Source of the DNA: Rhodobacteraceae bacterium DSL-40
GTDB taxonomy: Bacteria > Pseudomonadota > Alphaproteobacteria > Rhodobacterales > Rhodobacteraceae
DNA length: 64,000 nucleotides
Assembly (NCBI GenBank): GCA_003258405.1
Contig: QKPN01000002.1
Span: forward strand, 124,001 to 188,000
Reading direction: 5' to 3'
Below, one piece after another: positions 17,401-25,376 of this stretch; the stretch's first letter is position 1; every line of letters starts with the position of its first letter. The notes beneath the pieces were generated by a model. It was not told where the DNA came from and searched no databases. It saw only the letters and a list, made by a program, of their open reading frames with translations. Made by a program: the position numbers and the translations under genes.

Positions 17401-18032
17401 CAGACGCGCACCTCCATAATCGGAATTGATGGAATTTCGCCTGCAGCGAATCCCGCAAGACTGGTCGTGATCCGATCTGTGTCAAAGCGCACCGGCACGT
17501 CATATTCGAACCCGGCCGTGATGATCGCACCTTCAGCCGGAGCCTCCAGAAAGGTCATTTCCCCTCTGGTGTCATCGAGCACGAAACCAGAACCGGCAGA
17601 AACAGGTTTGCCGCCGACCGCAACAATCACGGATGCGCCGACCGGCTTCACAATTGGGCGTGTGTAAATATTCCCCGCGGAAGAGTAGCTTTTTACGAGC
17701 GAGAAGACCGTCCTTCCGCCATCGCCTATGCCGAGCTTCTGATCGAACATATCGATGCGCGCGGAAGGGCGGCAAGACTTGAAATCTGTCCAGTCCTTCC
17801 ACCGGAAACCATAGAGTTGGCCGTGCCGTGCTTCAAAGAAGGCAATAACTTCAGTAAGATCATCGAGAGATCGAACACCCAGACCCGCATCATAGCGCCG
17901 CCGCGAATGCGCCCAGGGAGAGTTGCGTTCTTCGAACCCGTTGCTGAGCGTCACAATCTCGGTTCGCCGCTCAGGTCCGCCAGTCGAACCGATGGAAAGG
18001 TTCGCAGGAAATCGCACTTCATGAAAGCTCAT
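17400..18032 (-). CDS. GTA gp12: DUF2460/TIGR02217 distal tail protein
   Basis: 210 residues beginning MSFHEVRFPANLSIGSTGGP, the typical opening of TIGR02217 proteins. Conserved features include HGQLYGFRWKDWTDFK (about residue 70) and a beta-rich C-terminal half. It forms the distal tail ring joining tube and hub. The stop overlaps the g13 start; g11 ends 11 bases upstream. Confidence 0.9.
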   Translation of the reverse strand: MSFHEVRFPANLSIGSTGGPERRTEIVTLSNGFEERNSPWAHSRRRYDAGLGVRSLDDLTEVIAFFEARHGQLYGFRWKDWTDFKSCRPSARIDMFDQKLGIGDGGRTVFSLVKSYSSAGNIYTRPIVKPVGASVIVAVGGKPVSAGSGFVLDDTRGEMTFLEAPAEGAIITAGFEYDVPVRFDTDRITTSLAGFAAGEIPSIPIMEVRV

Positions 18033-18043
18033 CGTGTGCCTCT

Positions 18044-18706
18044 TCAGAGATTGCGCCGTCCGCGCTGAAGAGCACGGCTCATTTCAGCCGCGATCTGGCT
18101 TCGCGACTGCTGGAAGCCTGTGACATCGGGCGTCGTTACATTCATTGTCACATTGACTGAGCCGCCACCTCCGCCACGCACGCCGAGCTTGCCATCAGCA
18201 CCTCGCGCGAGCGGCATGATCGCTTCAGGGCCAGCCTCGCCCATGAGGCCCATGCCACCGCGCATTGGAAACCGCGTTGGCTCGCCGACAACGCCGCCGC
18301 GCGCAAAAGCCGCCACACGCCCTGAGCTGAAAGCAGCTCCCTTATGAAACTGAAGCAATCCGCCCAAAATCGCCTCGAGCCCACCAGTCATCGAAGAACC
18401 GAGTGCATTCTGGATGGGGGCAACTGCCTTGTTCAGAACTGAGCCTGAAATGCTTGAACCGAGTGAGGCAAGCGCATCAGTGAGCCGCGCACCACCAAAG
18501 ATCACATCGTCGAATGCACGCTTCACTGACGAGGTAACTGAACGAGACATGCCCGATGCCTCCTTGCCGGTGCTTTCGAAGCTCGACTGCAGACCCTGCA
18601 ATTCCTTGCGAAAGGCCGCAGCAACTCCCCCGAGACCACCAAAAGTTTCTTCAAGGCCGGCAAACTGCTCCTCTAGAGCATCAAGGTCAGTTTCATGATC
18701 TTCCAT
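18044..18706 (-). CDS. GTA gp11: short tail tape measure protein
   Basis: 220 residues, short as in RcGTA, which has a stubby tail. The N-terminal 50 residues are heptad-like; the middle is Gly/Ala/Ser-rich; the C-terminus has the GxAGPEAIMPLARGADG motif found in lambda-type tape measures followed by a polyglycine run (GGGGGSVNV). It sets tail length. Two bases separate it from the upstream chaperone gene. Confidence 0.87.
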   Translation of the reverse strand: MEDHETDLDALEEQFAGLEETFGGLGGVAAAFRKELQGLQSSFESTGKEASGMSRSVTSSVKRAFDDVIFGGARLTDALASLGSSISGSVLNKAVAPIQNALGSSMTGGLEAILGGLLQFHKGAAFSSGRVAAFARGGVVGEPTRFPMRGGMGLMGEAGPEAIMPLARGADGKLGVRGGGGGSVNVTMNVTTPDVTGFQQSRSQIAAEMSRALQRGRRNL

Positions 18707-18708
18707 GC

Positions 18709-18918
18709 TTACTCCGTACCGTCGTCATGAGCGATCGCGCTGTCGGGAAAGCGGGCAGCCAGATGGAGGAAGGCCGCGCGGGTCAGGGTCTGCCGAGTCT
18801 CACCAAGGCCGGCCATCAGCATCAATTCGACCGGAGTAAGAGACCAGAAAACATCAGGACGGAGCCCCAAGTCGGTCAGGCCCAGCCGCAGGAGCTGCGA
18901 CCAAGCTATGCGGTTCAT
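18709..18918 (-). CDS. GTA g10.1: tail assembly chaperone (TIGR02216)
   Basis: 69 residues starting at the ATG at 18918, which overlaps the g10 stop (ATGA); an open frame extends further upstream but overlaps g10. Motifs TDLGLRPDVFWSLTPVELMLM match the small TIGR02216 phage chaperone family. It probably works with gp10 to fold the tape measure protein encoded two bases downstream. Confidence 0.85.
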   Translation of the reverse strand: MNRIAWSQLLRLGLTDLGLRPDVFWSLTPVELMLMAGLGETRQTLTRAAFLHLAARFPDSAIAHDDGTE

Positions 18919-19244
18919 ACAGAGAGGTCCTCTCCGGGCAGTGTAAATGTGATCTTGAGAAGCCGGGCCGCCGCCTGCGCGGCGGCGAGAGGTCCTCCGC
19001 CGATATGACACTTCAGGAGTTCGGCTTCGGTTATGCTCCAACCCGCTCCATTCAAGCCTGCCGTCAGCAGGCAAATAAGATCTCGCACCCGGAAGGCGCC
19101 TGTTTCGAACCTGGAAATCATGCTGAAAAGGGAGTCGCTCTCGAGCCTGCTCTCGAGTTCTGCCAGCGCCCCTAAAGTCAGGCGCATCTGCCGCATCTCG
19201 CCATTAACCTCGAGCTCAACTTCGCCGCGATAGGGATTGGCCAT
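18915..19244 (-). CDS. GTA gp10: tail tube/assembly chaperone (Phage_TAC_11-type)
   Basis: 109 residues beginning MANPYRGEVELEVNGEMRQM, the characteristic start of the GTA gp10 family. The helical C-terminal half (LTAGLNGAGWSITEAEL) is also typical. One-base overlap with g9 and four-base overlap with g10.1. Phage relatives make the long chaperone form by frameshifting; here separate genes are used and I see no slippery site. Confidence 0.87.
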   Translation of the reverse strand: MANPYRGEVELEVNGEMRQMRLTLGALAELESRLESDSLFSMISRFETGAFRVRDLICLLTAGLNGAGWSITEAELLKCHIGGGPLAAAQAAARLLKITFTLPGEDLSV

Positions 19245-19657
19245 CAGATCGCCTCGAAGTTCAGGGCGCCTGCGGAGGCAAGCGAAAGCTCGTAGACCGC
19301 TTCGCCGTTGTAGTCGCCGGAGTACTCTATGCTTGTGATCTGAAATGGGCCCTCAACCGAACCAAAATCCGGGATAATAACTTGGAAGCGGGGAATCTCG
19401 CCGGCGAAGAATAGCGCTCTCACCCGTTCGTCAGTGGACTCGTCTCGAAAGATCCCGGATCCACTGATCGCCGCGCTACGCATGCCCGCCCCTGCAAGCA
19501 GCTCACGCCAGCGCCCCTCGCTCTCCAGATGTGTCACATCCACCGTCTCCGCATTGAAAGTGATGCGTGTTGCCCGAAGGCCTGCAACAGTCTGGAAGTC
19601 CCCCTCACCGGTCATGTCGAGTTTGATCAGAAGATCCTTGCCTCGTTGCGCCGTCAT
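19244..19657 (-). CDS. GTA gp9: major tail tube protein (TP901-1 type)
   Basis: 137 residues starting MTAQRGKDLLIKLD, with TRITFNAETVDVTHLESEGRWRELL, the family signature of TP901-1-like tail tube proteins. It polymerises into hexameric rings forming the tail. A gap of 31 bases from g8 is among the larger ones in the cluster and holds its ribosome site (AAGGACAAGA), fitting a need for higher expression. Confidence 0.9.
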   Translation of the reverse strand: MTAQRGKDLLIKLDMTGEGDFQTVAGLRATRITFNAETVDVTHLESEGRWRELLAGAGMRSAAISGSGIFRDESTDERVRALFFAGEIPRFQVIIPDFGSVEGPFQITSIEYSGDYNGEAVYELSLASAGALNFEAI

Positions 19658-19688
19658 AGATCTTGTCCTTGCAAATCAATTTTTTGGG

Positions 19689-20105
19689 TCAGACGCCGTC
19701 AATTACGGCGCGGAAACGTAGCGTGATCAGCCGCTTCACTGGCGAGCGACCGCGCTCAGTCTTGGCCCGCAGCAAACGTAAGCTCACAATTCTATCCTCT
19801 CCAATGTCTAGGTGTGCATCGATAAGGGCTGAACAGATCGCTTCGGCGATACCCTTTGCTCCGGCAAAACCGTCGCGCGTCGAATGGATCGTGACATCGA
19901 ATTCGTGGATACCGCCCTCGCTTGTCTTGCTCCCGAATGGCTTTACGACTTCATCGCCCAGCGTGACGAAGTAAGTCTTGCCATCCGTCATGCCCTGAAG
20001 CGGTGCGTCGTAAATCGCCGTTCCGACCCCGGCTGCGACTGCAGGGTCTGATGAGAGCTGGCGGTAAACTGCAGACTGCAACGCCGCGGAGAATACATAG
20101 CTCAT
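19689..20105 (-). CDS. GTA gp8: DUF3168 tail terminator/neck protein
   Basis: 138 residues. The DUF3168 pattern is visible: ALQSAVYRQLSSDPAV near the start, then IYDAPLQG, and VTIHSTRDGFAGAKGIAEAI. It closes the tail at the head-tail joint. Start overlaps the g7 stop by four bases. Confidence 0.87.
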   Translation of the reverse strand: MSYVFSAALQSAVYRQLSSDPAVAAGVGTAIYDAPLQGMTDGKTYFVTLGDEVVKPFGSKTSEGGIHEFDVTIHSTRDGFAGAKGIAEAICSALIDAHLDIGEDRIVSLRLLRAKTERGRSPVKRLITLRFRAVIDGV

Positions 20106-20443
20106 GAGGTTCTTCCCTCTTCAGCCTGAATCTCGAGATACCGCGCCGACAACGATGCTTCCGTGACGCTGAGGATGTCGAACACGCGCTCCCCCTCACG
20201 AAACCGCTGTTCTGGGCGGGGACGCGAGGGAGCACCTGGCGGAGCTGCGCGGACAAGAATGCGATGCAGGATTCGTGATCGCGGCGCAAAACTTGCAAAG
20301 AACTCTGTTCCGCTCCGTGGTGTCACTTGGGCCCAAAGAAAACCAAGCACGACCCAGCTCACCACGAAACCGCCCGCTCCGTCAGGCATAGTTCGTCGCT
20401 CTTCGAGTGCAAGCTTTCTGGTAAGCGAGACGGCCGTTTTCAC
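20102..20443 (-). CDS. GTA gp7: phage head closure protein
   Basis: 113 residues with a GTG start at 20443 overlapping the g6 stop (GTGA). Pattern: LALEERRTMPDGAGGF then WAQVTPRSG and the C-terminal RVFDILSVTE segment, as in Phage_H_T_join (SPP1 gp16-like) proteins. It seals the portal-adaptor complex. Confidence 0.85.
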   Translation of the reverse strand: MKTAVSLTRKLALEERRTMPDGAGGFVVSWVVLGFLWAQVTPRSGTEFFASFAPRSRILHRILVRAAPPGAPSRPRPEQRFREGERVFDILSVTEASLSARYLEIQAEEGRTS

Positions 20444-21036
20444 AATCCGCCCCCAACCCGCATTGCCCGATAAGACTCCATCAGCACCAGAACACCAAAT
20501 GGCATGGTATCCCGCGCCGTGATGTCTTCGTTCCGGTGCTCATAGAAATGGGCCGCAAGCAGGAAGACAGCTTGTCGCAAATCAGCCGGGACGCTTTCCC
20601 AAGCCGTGCCGAAGCCAGCCGTGAACCGGATTTCGGCTTGGCCTGAGCGCGGAATGGGTGGGAGTGGCTGCCCTCCACCCCCGAGAAGGCGCGGTCGGCG
20701 CGCATCACGCACGAGATGCCAGGCTGTGGAGATGACCTGGGTCTCGCTCGCATCTGCAGCGATCATCAGGATCTCATCTACCGACTGCACCGGCCCGGTT
20801 GGAAGACCCTGACTGGTTTCGCTCTGCCAGCGCGTTACTGTCCAAGAGAACGATCGGGCAAGCAGGGCAAGACCGAGCCGGGCTTCGATCGCCGCCATGG
20901 CGGCCCTCAGATACAGCTCGAGGACGGCATCTTCTGATCCGTCGTCCGAAAAGCCTGATCCAAGCCGGAGGTGTTGACCAAATGCGCGCACCGGTATTGC
21001 GGCCGAAGGGGGCGCGCTCACTTCCGTCAAAATCAT
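20440..21036 (-). CDS. GTA gp6: head-tail connector (adaptor) protein
   Basis: 198 residues from the ATG at 21036 (MILTEVSAPP). This start is fixed by AGGAG 7 bases upstream; an in-frame ATG 24 bases earlier lies at the end of the preceding gene and lacks a site. Helical connector features: YLRAAMAAIEARLGLAL and the C-terminal AVFLLAAHFYEHR motif. It binds below the portal ring. Four-base overlap with g7. Confidence 0.87.
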   Translation of the reverse strand: MILTEVSAPPSAAIPVRAFGQHLRLGSGFSDDGSEDAVLELYLRAAMAAIEARLGLALLARSFSWTVTRWQSETSQGLPTGPVQSVDEILMIAADASETQVISTAWHLVRDARRPRLLGGGGQPLPPIPRSGQAEIRFTAGFGTAWESVPADLRQAVFLLAAHFYEHRNEDITARDTMPFGVLVLMESYRAMRVGGGL

Positions 21037-21059
21037 CCTGAGTCTCCTAAACCCGGGCA

Positions 21060-21356
21060 TCAGCCCGATGCTATGCGCATCACCAGCAGGCGCTCGAGCG
21101 TTCGATCGCGGCTAGTGCGCACTCGGTTTGAAAGAAGGTAGAATCGCTCTGCATGTCCGCCGAAGAACACCGCGCGCGATTTCTGAAAGTCGTGACTTTG
21201 CTCGGAGACCGAAAGATCTCCAGGCCGGAACGTCGCATTGCGAATGTTCCAGCCCAGATCGTCAACGATGATCTCGAGGGGGGCAAGATAGCCCGCGCGC
21301 CAGTCAAGAACTACTTCCTGCAACGCATCCTGCGCCTTGAGGACATAAAATGTCAT
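21060..21356 (-). CDS. Extra GTA-cluster gene: small beta-rich protein resembling phage fiber-tail adaptors
   Basis: 98 residues from ATG 21356. Not part of the R. capsulatus gene order as I know it. The pattern (YVLKAQDA, then VLDWRAGYL..DD, W..RNATFRPGDL, AVFFGGHAERFYLLSNRVRTSRDRTLERLLVMRI) follows the consensus of short phage fiber-tail adaptor proteins, one Ig-like beta sandwich. It lies between capsid and connector genes, an unusual place for a tail-fiber part, so head decoration is another possibility. The upstream gap carries a 9-bp inverted repeat. The similarity was judged by eye. Confidence 0.6.
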   Translation of the reverse strand: MTFYVLKAQDALQEVVLDWRAGYLAPLEIIVDDLGWNIRNATFRPGDLSVSEQSHDFQKSRAVFFGGHAERFYLLSNRVRTSRDRTLERLLVMRIASG

Positions 21357-21387
21357 CGAGGAGACCTGTTTGTCGGAACGACAGGGA

Positions 21388-21445
21388 ACACACCCCCGCG
21401 CCGCCCGAACGGAAAAGGAGCAGCGATGGAAAGCGCAGGGGTGTG
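21388..21445 (-). repeat. 9-bp inverted repeat in the capsid / adaptor-like gene gap
   Basis: ACACACCCC (21388-21396) and GGGGTGTGT (21437-21445) are perfect complements separated by 40 bases, in the 149-base gap after the capsid gene. As RNA they would form a long hairpin that could protect the capsid mRNA 3' end or reduce read-through. Confidence 0.4.
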
Positions 21446-21505
21446 TCTGGCCGTCACCCAATTGCGACGGCCGGTTGCGGAAACTGAGGCGGATGTAATT
21501 TCCGC

Positions 21506-22705
21506 TCAGCTCACCGCAAACTTCAGCAGCTTGATCGCGGCAAAATCACTGACATCACCACCGATGCGCTTGGTGGCATAGAAGAGAACGTGTGGCTTTG
21601 CCGAAAACGGATCGCGCAGAATCCGTAGATCCGGGCGCTCAGCTACAGTGTATCCAGCACGGAAATCACCAAAGGCGATCGCAAAGGAATCGTTCGCGAT
21701 GTCGGGCATGTCCTCTGCGATCATCACTGGGTAGCCCATGAGACGTGCAGGCTCGGCTGCGGCCAGGCCGTCGGCCCAGAGAAAACGCCCATCGGCGTCC
21801 TTCATCTTCCGGACAGCACCTGCCGTCTTCGAGTTCATCACGAAATTCGCATTGGCCCGATACCGAGCGCCAAGCGCATAGACAAGATCGACAACAGCAT
21901 CGGCCGGCTCGCTGGAGCTGAAATCGCCAACCGATCCGGTCGGGACATAGCCGAGAGATCCCCACGACCAGAGCTCGTTCGTGACCTGGGGATAGGCCAG
22001 AAAACCGGTTGGTTTGTCGTGACCATCACCCGCAATGAAGGCGTGAGCTTCGGCGCGGCTGAACTTGTCCGCAATTCGGCGCGCGAGCCATCCCTCGACG
22101 TCAAATGCACTGTCATCGAGCAGCCGCTGCGACGCACGCGGCAGGGCCGACAGCTCGTGCAGCGGGATCGAGATACGTTCGACCTGAGGCGTCTCGGTCT
22201 CAGAAGCAGGCTCATTCTCAGTCGCCCAGCCTGCGCCGACATCGCTATGATCGACCAGCACATCGAAGGCCGTTGCTTCAACCGTTACCACGTTGGCGAT
22301 AGATCGAATTGACGATGCATCACGCAGTACCCCGATAATCTCATTCGCCGTTTGCGGATCAACCAGATATCCGCCATCCCCGGCAACGGCTGAGGATAAA
22401 GCCTTTTCTTCAACACTCAAACTGCGCAGCCCGTCATCATCTCCGCAGCGGAGGTAGGCAGAAAACGCCTTGCGGTGAGGCGTGGAGGAGTCGGCAGCAC
22501 GTGCAAGCGGGGGACGCGACATCGCGATCGACTTACGGTCAAGCATGGCCAAACGAGTTTCCTGTTCCTTGAGTCTGGATTTGATCTCAGATTGAAAACT
22601 ATTGAATTCACTGAGAAAGCCGGAGATGGCGCTCTTGAATTCAACGTGTGGGTTCTGCCCAAGCACGAAGGCCTCCGCCCGGGAGTTAATCTCAGGATTG
22701 GTCAT
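21506..22705 (-). CDS. GTA gp5: HK97-fold major capsid protein
   Basis: 399 residues. Residues 1-100 form a charged helical delta/scaffold region, cut off by the gp4 protease; the HK97 core follows (AVAGDGGYLVDPQTANEI, SIRSIANVV, WATENEPASETETPQ, and C-terminal PHVLFYATKRIGGDVSDFAAIKLLK). ATG 22705 has AAGGAA 9 bases upstream. It forms the particle shell. Gaps on both sides (39 and 149 bases) are large for this cluster. Confidence 0.93.
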   Translation of the reverse strand: MTNPEINSRAEAFVLGQNPHVEFKSAISGFLSEFNSFQSEIKSRLKEQETRLAMLDRKSIAMSRPPLARAADSSTPHRKAFSAYLRCGDDDGLRSLSVEEKALSSAVAGDGGYLVDPQTANEIIGVLRDASSIRSIANVVTVEATAFDVLVDHSDVGAGWATENEPASETETPQVERISIPLHELSALPRASQRLLDDSAFDVEGWLARRIADKFSRAEAHAFIAGDGHDKPTGFLAYPQVTNELWSWGSLGYVPTGSVGDFSSSEPADAVVDLVYALGARYRANANFVMNSKTAGAVRKMKDADGRFLWADGLAAAEPARLMGYPVMIAEDMPDIANDSFAIAFGDFRAGYTVAERPDLRILRDPFSAKPHVLFYATKRIGGDVSDFAAIKLLKFAVS

Positions 22706-22744
22706 CAGTAGAGTTCCTTGGTGACTGATGGTTTTGCTTGTCCC

Positions 22745-23305
22745 TTAGGCCAGCAATTCCCTGGCTTCGCGAAACGTCTCAGCCAAGGTCAGTGCCAGAT
22801 TCTCTTCCATGTCGGAGACCTCCGCCTGCACCCGCGCTTGAGGAAGCATGGGAAATGTCACCAGGGACACCTCCCAGAGTTCGATTTCATGCAGCATGCG
22901 CTGGCCCGAAGCGGTCTTTTCGCTGCGCAGGGTTCGGTAGCCGATCGAAAGCCCGTCGATCGCGCCTGCCTTAAGAAGCGCATGGGCCTCTCGAGCCGCT
23001 TGGACCTCAAGAAGCAGCCGCCCCTTGACGAAAAGTCCACGGGCATCCTCTCGCACTTCATCCCATACTCCGATCGGCTGAGTCGGATCGTGCTGCCAGA
23101 GCATCTTCACTGCACGGCCGGATTTCTCCAGACGTCCAAGTGACGTCCCATATGCGCCCGACTGAACAATATCGCCGCCCTGATCCTGCGCACCGAAAAC
23201 ACTTGCGTATCCCGAGATGACAGCGCCCTCCTTGAGAGCCAAGTCGTCATCGAAATTTCGAAACTTCGTTTCAAGCACCGACCGATAACCCGGTAGGAAC
23301 ATCAT
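22745..23305 (-). CDS. GTA gp4: HK97-family prohead protease
   Basis: 186 residues. The catalytic His in MLWQHDPTQPIG (about 71) and Ser in IDGLSIGYRT (about 120) are in place, with LHEIELWEVSLVTFPM, a strong family motif, after them. It cuts the capsid N-terminal scaffold during head maturation. The first of two in-frame ATGs overlaps the preceding stop (ATGATG). Confidence 0.92.
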   Translation of the reverse strand: MMFLPGYRSVLETKFRNFDDDLALKEGAVISGYASVFGAQDQGGDIVQSGAYGTSLGRLEKSGRAVKMLWQHDPTQPIGVWDEVREDARGLFVKGRLLLEVQAAREAHALLKAGAIDGLSIGYRTLRSEKTASGQRMLHEIELWEVSLVTFPMLPQARVQAEVSDMEENLALTLAETFREARELLA

Positions 23306-23772
23306 TTTCGCACCTCGAATTCATTGCTTTCGATCCGCATGACCTTCGGTGGAAGCCCCGACACCTCGATGCTCCATGACATGCTCAGGATGTAAGTTCC
23401 TGGAAGCAGTCCGGGACAATTCGGGTTCGGAGGAATATTCATCCACCAGTTCAGGTCAGTCTCCGCAGGGAGGACAGCCGACGGCCGGTAGTCATTTCGT
23501 CCCTCCCGGGCACAGAACACGGCAAAATCAGCCCCATTCCTGCGACGTAGCGTCACGATCCAGCTCGCTGTGAAGGGTCGGCGAATCTCTCTCACAACAT
23601 GAACGACCGGGCTGTCGCCGACGACAGCATCCTCGATGTCGACGGAGTGGACATGAAACCACCGGTCGCCCGACATTGCCCGAAGTACGACGCTCGACGC
23701 GCTGGGATAGAGTAGCCACGCGGTCGCGGTCCCGAGCAGGATACCGAAGAGGGCGAAATGCCACCTCTTCAT
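23302..23772 (-). CDS. Extra GTA-cluster gene: 156-residue membrane-anchored protein of unknown function
   Basis: Starts at ATG 23772, overlapping the g3.5 stop by four bases, and its stop overlaps the protease start, so it is fully integrated in the operon. One N-terminal membrane helix (5-25: FALFGILLGTATAWLLYP) is followed by a periplasmic-type beta-rich domain with cysteines at FCAREG and NCPGLLPGTY. The layout, a single-span protein following a small membrane protein, recalls lysis accessory or head-associated phage proteins, but I recognise no family. R. capsulatus has only g3.5 between portal and protease. Confidence 0.7.
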   Translation of the reverse strand: MKRWHFALFGILLGTATAWLLYPSASSVVLRAMSGDRWFHVHSVDIEDAVVGDSPVVHVVREIRRPFTASWIVTLRRRNGADFAVFCAREGRNDYRPSAVLPAETDLNWWMNIPPNPNCPGLLPGTYILSMSWSIEVSGLPPKVMRIESNEFEVRK

Positions 23773-24059
23773 TTCTGTATCCCTGCTACGATCTCGATCA
23801 TCACGCCCTTGAAGGCCATCCAGCCCGCCGCCACGATCGCGGCCCAGCTGGCCACCGTCTTGATTGAAGTGAACAGCCAAAGTCGTCGCCTCCGTTCCTC
23901 GATAAGGAGGTCGATCGCCGCCATTTTTTCCCGAACCTGCTCTGGCGAGCCCATTGAACGGATGATTTCGATATACTCGCGCAATTCCTTGTCCGTGCTC
24001 GAATCGAATGGTTCGTACAGGTAGCGTGAGCCGCCACCCCGCGGCACGTTCCCCGTCAT
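23769..24059 (-). CDS. GTA g3.5-like small protein with C-terminal membrane helix
   Basis: 96 residues in the position of RcGTA g3.5. The N-terminal 60 residues are charged and helical (KELREYIEIIRSMGSPEQVREK, then IDLLIEERRRRLW), and one membrane helix spans about 68-90 (TVASWAAIVAAGWMAFKGVMI). Overlaps both neighbours (TGATG with portal, ATGA with the next gene). The role is unknown; a holin-like or membrane-tethering function is only a suggestion from topology. Confidence 0.7.
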   Translation of the reverse strand: MTGNVPRGGGSRYLYEPFDSSTDKELREYIEIIRSMGSPEQVREKMAAIDLLIEERRRRLWLFTSIKTVASWAAIVAAGWMAFKGVMIEIVAGIQK

Positions 24060-25234
24060 CAGTCATCCCTGAGCTTCGGCAGGCCCAGCATGTGGCGCTT
24101 TTCGGCATCGCTGAGGAAGTCAGCGTCGGAGATGCGTCGCCACAGGGTCTCCCGCTCCTCGTTGAGCGCTGGCACATTGTCGAAATCGACCTTGATCTGG
24201 AATCCAGCGCGGTAGAATTGCGGGAGCCAAGCGGAAATTGAGGCCATCGCCTTGGAAACGAGCGGCAATACGCTCAGCCGGTAAAATGCTCGATGGGCTT
24301 CCTGATAATTGGCGTAGGTGTTGTCGCCCGGCAAGCCCAAGAGCATTGGCGGAACCCCAAATGCGAGCGCGATATCCCGTGCGGCCGCAGCCTTGGTGTT
24401 GTGAAATTCCATATCCGACGGGGAGAAGCCCATCTGCTTCCAATCGAGACCGCCTTCGAGAAGCATAGGCCGTCCAGCATTCCGGGCACCTTGATGATAT
24501 GTCTCGAGCTCATCGAGCAGGCGAGCGTACTGATCCGCTGCGAGCGCGCCTTGACCGTCTGCCCCCCTGTAGACGATCGCGCCGGAGGGACGCGCGGCAT
24601 TATCGAGGAGCGCTTTCGACCAGGTACTTGCCGAGTTGTGCACATCAATCGCACTTGCCGCGGCCTGAAGCGGCGATAAACCGTAATGATCATCCTGTGG
24701 ATGGAAGCTCTTGACGTGCAGTATGGGGGGACACTCCTGCCGCATATCAAAGGTATGCTTGTTCGCTCCAAGCACATATTCATAAGCTACAGGCCATCCG
24801 TCATCGCCTGGAATAACCCGCATCCTGTCAGAGCGAAGCGCATAAAGTTCTCGTGGACCGCCCGAGCTATCCTCACCTGCGGCTTCCAAGAAGGCATCCC
24901 CGGAAAGGAGAAGGTAGCCGTAGAAGCTCTCAAGAAGTGCAGGGCCGGCTTGACCGGGATTGGGTGCTGCCAGAAGCGAGAGGACAGGATGCTGATCGTA
25001 TCGACTCTTCTCGTCCTGCACGACAATCGGCACCGCGGCAGCCGCCTCTGAAATCAGCTTTACGCAGCGGAACGTAACCGGATTCTTCAGAAAACCGATC
25101 CGCGTTAGCGTTACGGAGTCTCGCGACGACCATGCAGCCCGACCCGCGCCATGGAATGCCACGACTTGCGCAGCTGCGGAAGCCTTGGCCTCGTTCGTCT
25201 CTGATTTGGGCGTGCGAAAGAACTGCAAGACCAT
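24059..25234 (-). CDS. GTA gp3: HK97-family portal protein
   Basis: 391 residues. Portal features: CVKLISEAAAAVPIVV (about 58-72), LLAAPNPGQAG, LLSGDAFLE, ILHVKSFHPQDDHYGLSPL (about 170-190) and the C-terminal FGVPPMLLGLPGDNTYANYQEA (about 295). A dodecamer at the head vertex passes DNA during packaging. ATG 25234 with AGGAG about 10 bases upstream. A 142-base gap separates it from the terminase gene, and I see no gene there. Confidence 0.92.
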   Translation of the reverse strand: MVLQFFRTPKSETNEAKASAAAQVVAFHGAGRAAWSSRDSVTLTRIGFLKNPVTFRCVKLISEAAAAVPIVVQDEKSRYDQHPVLSLLAAPNPGQAGPALLESFYGYLLLSGDAFLEAAGEDSSGGPRELYALRSDRMRVIPGDDGWPVAYEYVLGANKHTFDMRQECPPILHVKSFHPQDDHYGLSPLQAAASAIDVHNSASTWSKALLDNAARPSGAIVYRGADGQGALAADQYARLLDELETYHQGARNAGRPMLLEGGLDWKQMGFSPSDMEFHNTKAAAARDIALAFGVPPMLLGLPGDNTYANYQEAHRAFYRLSVLPLVSKAMASISAWLPQFYRAGFQIKVDFDNVPALNEERETLWRRISDADFLSDAEKRHMLGLPKLRDD

Positions 25235-25376
25235 GGGTTGCTTGCTCCTGAGTTACGAGGTTGGCTCGCTCGGCGCCTTTGGATCGTGGGAAGCAGATCT
25301 AGCTACAGCCTAACGCCGCTCACCCCATGTCGTTGGGCGACGGCACCTTCGTGACTGCAACTTTCCAAGATCTGCG

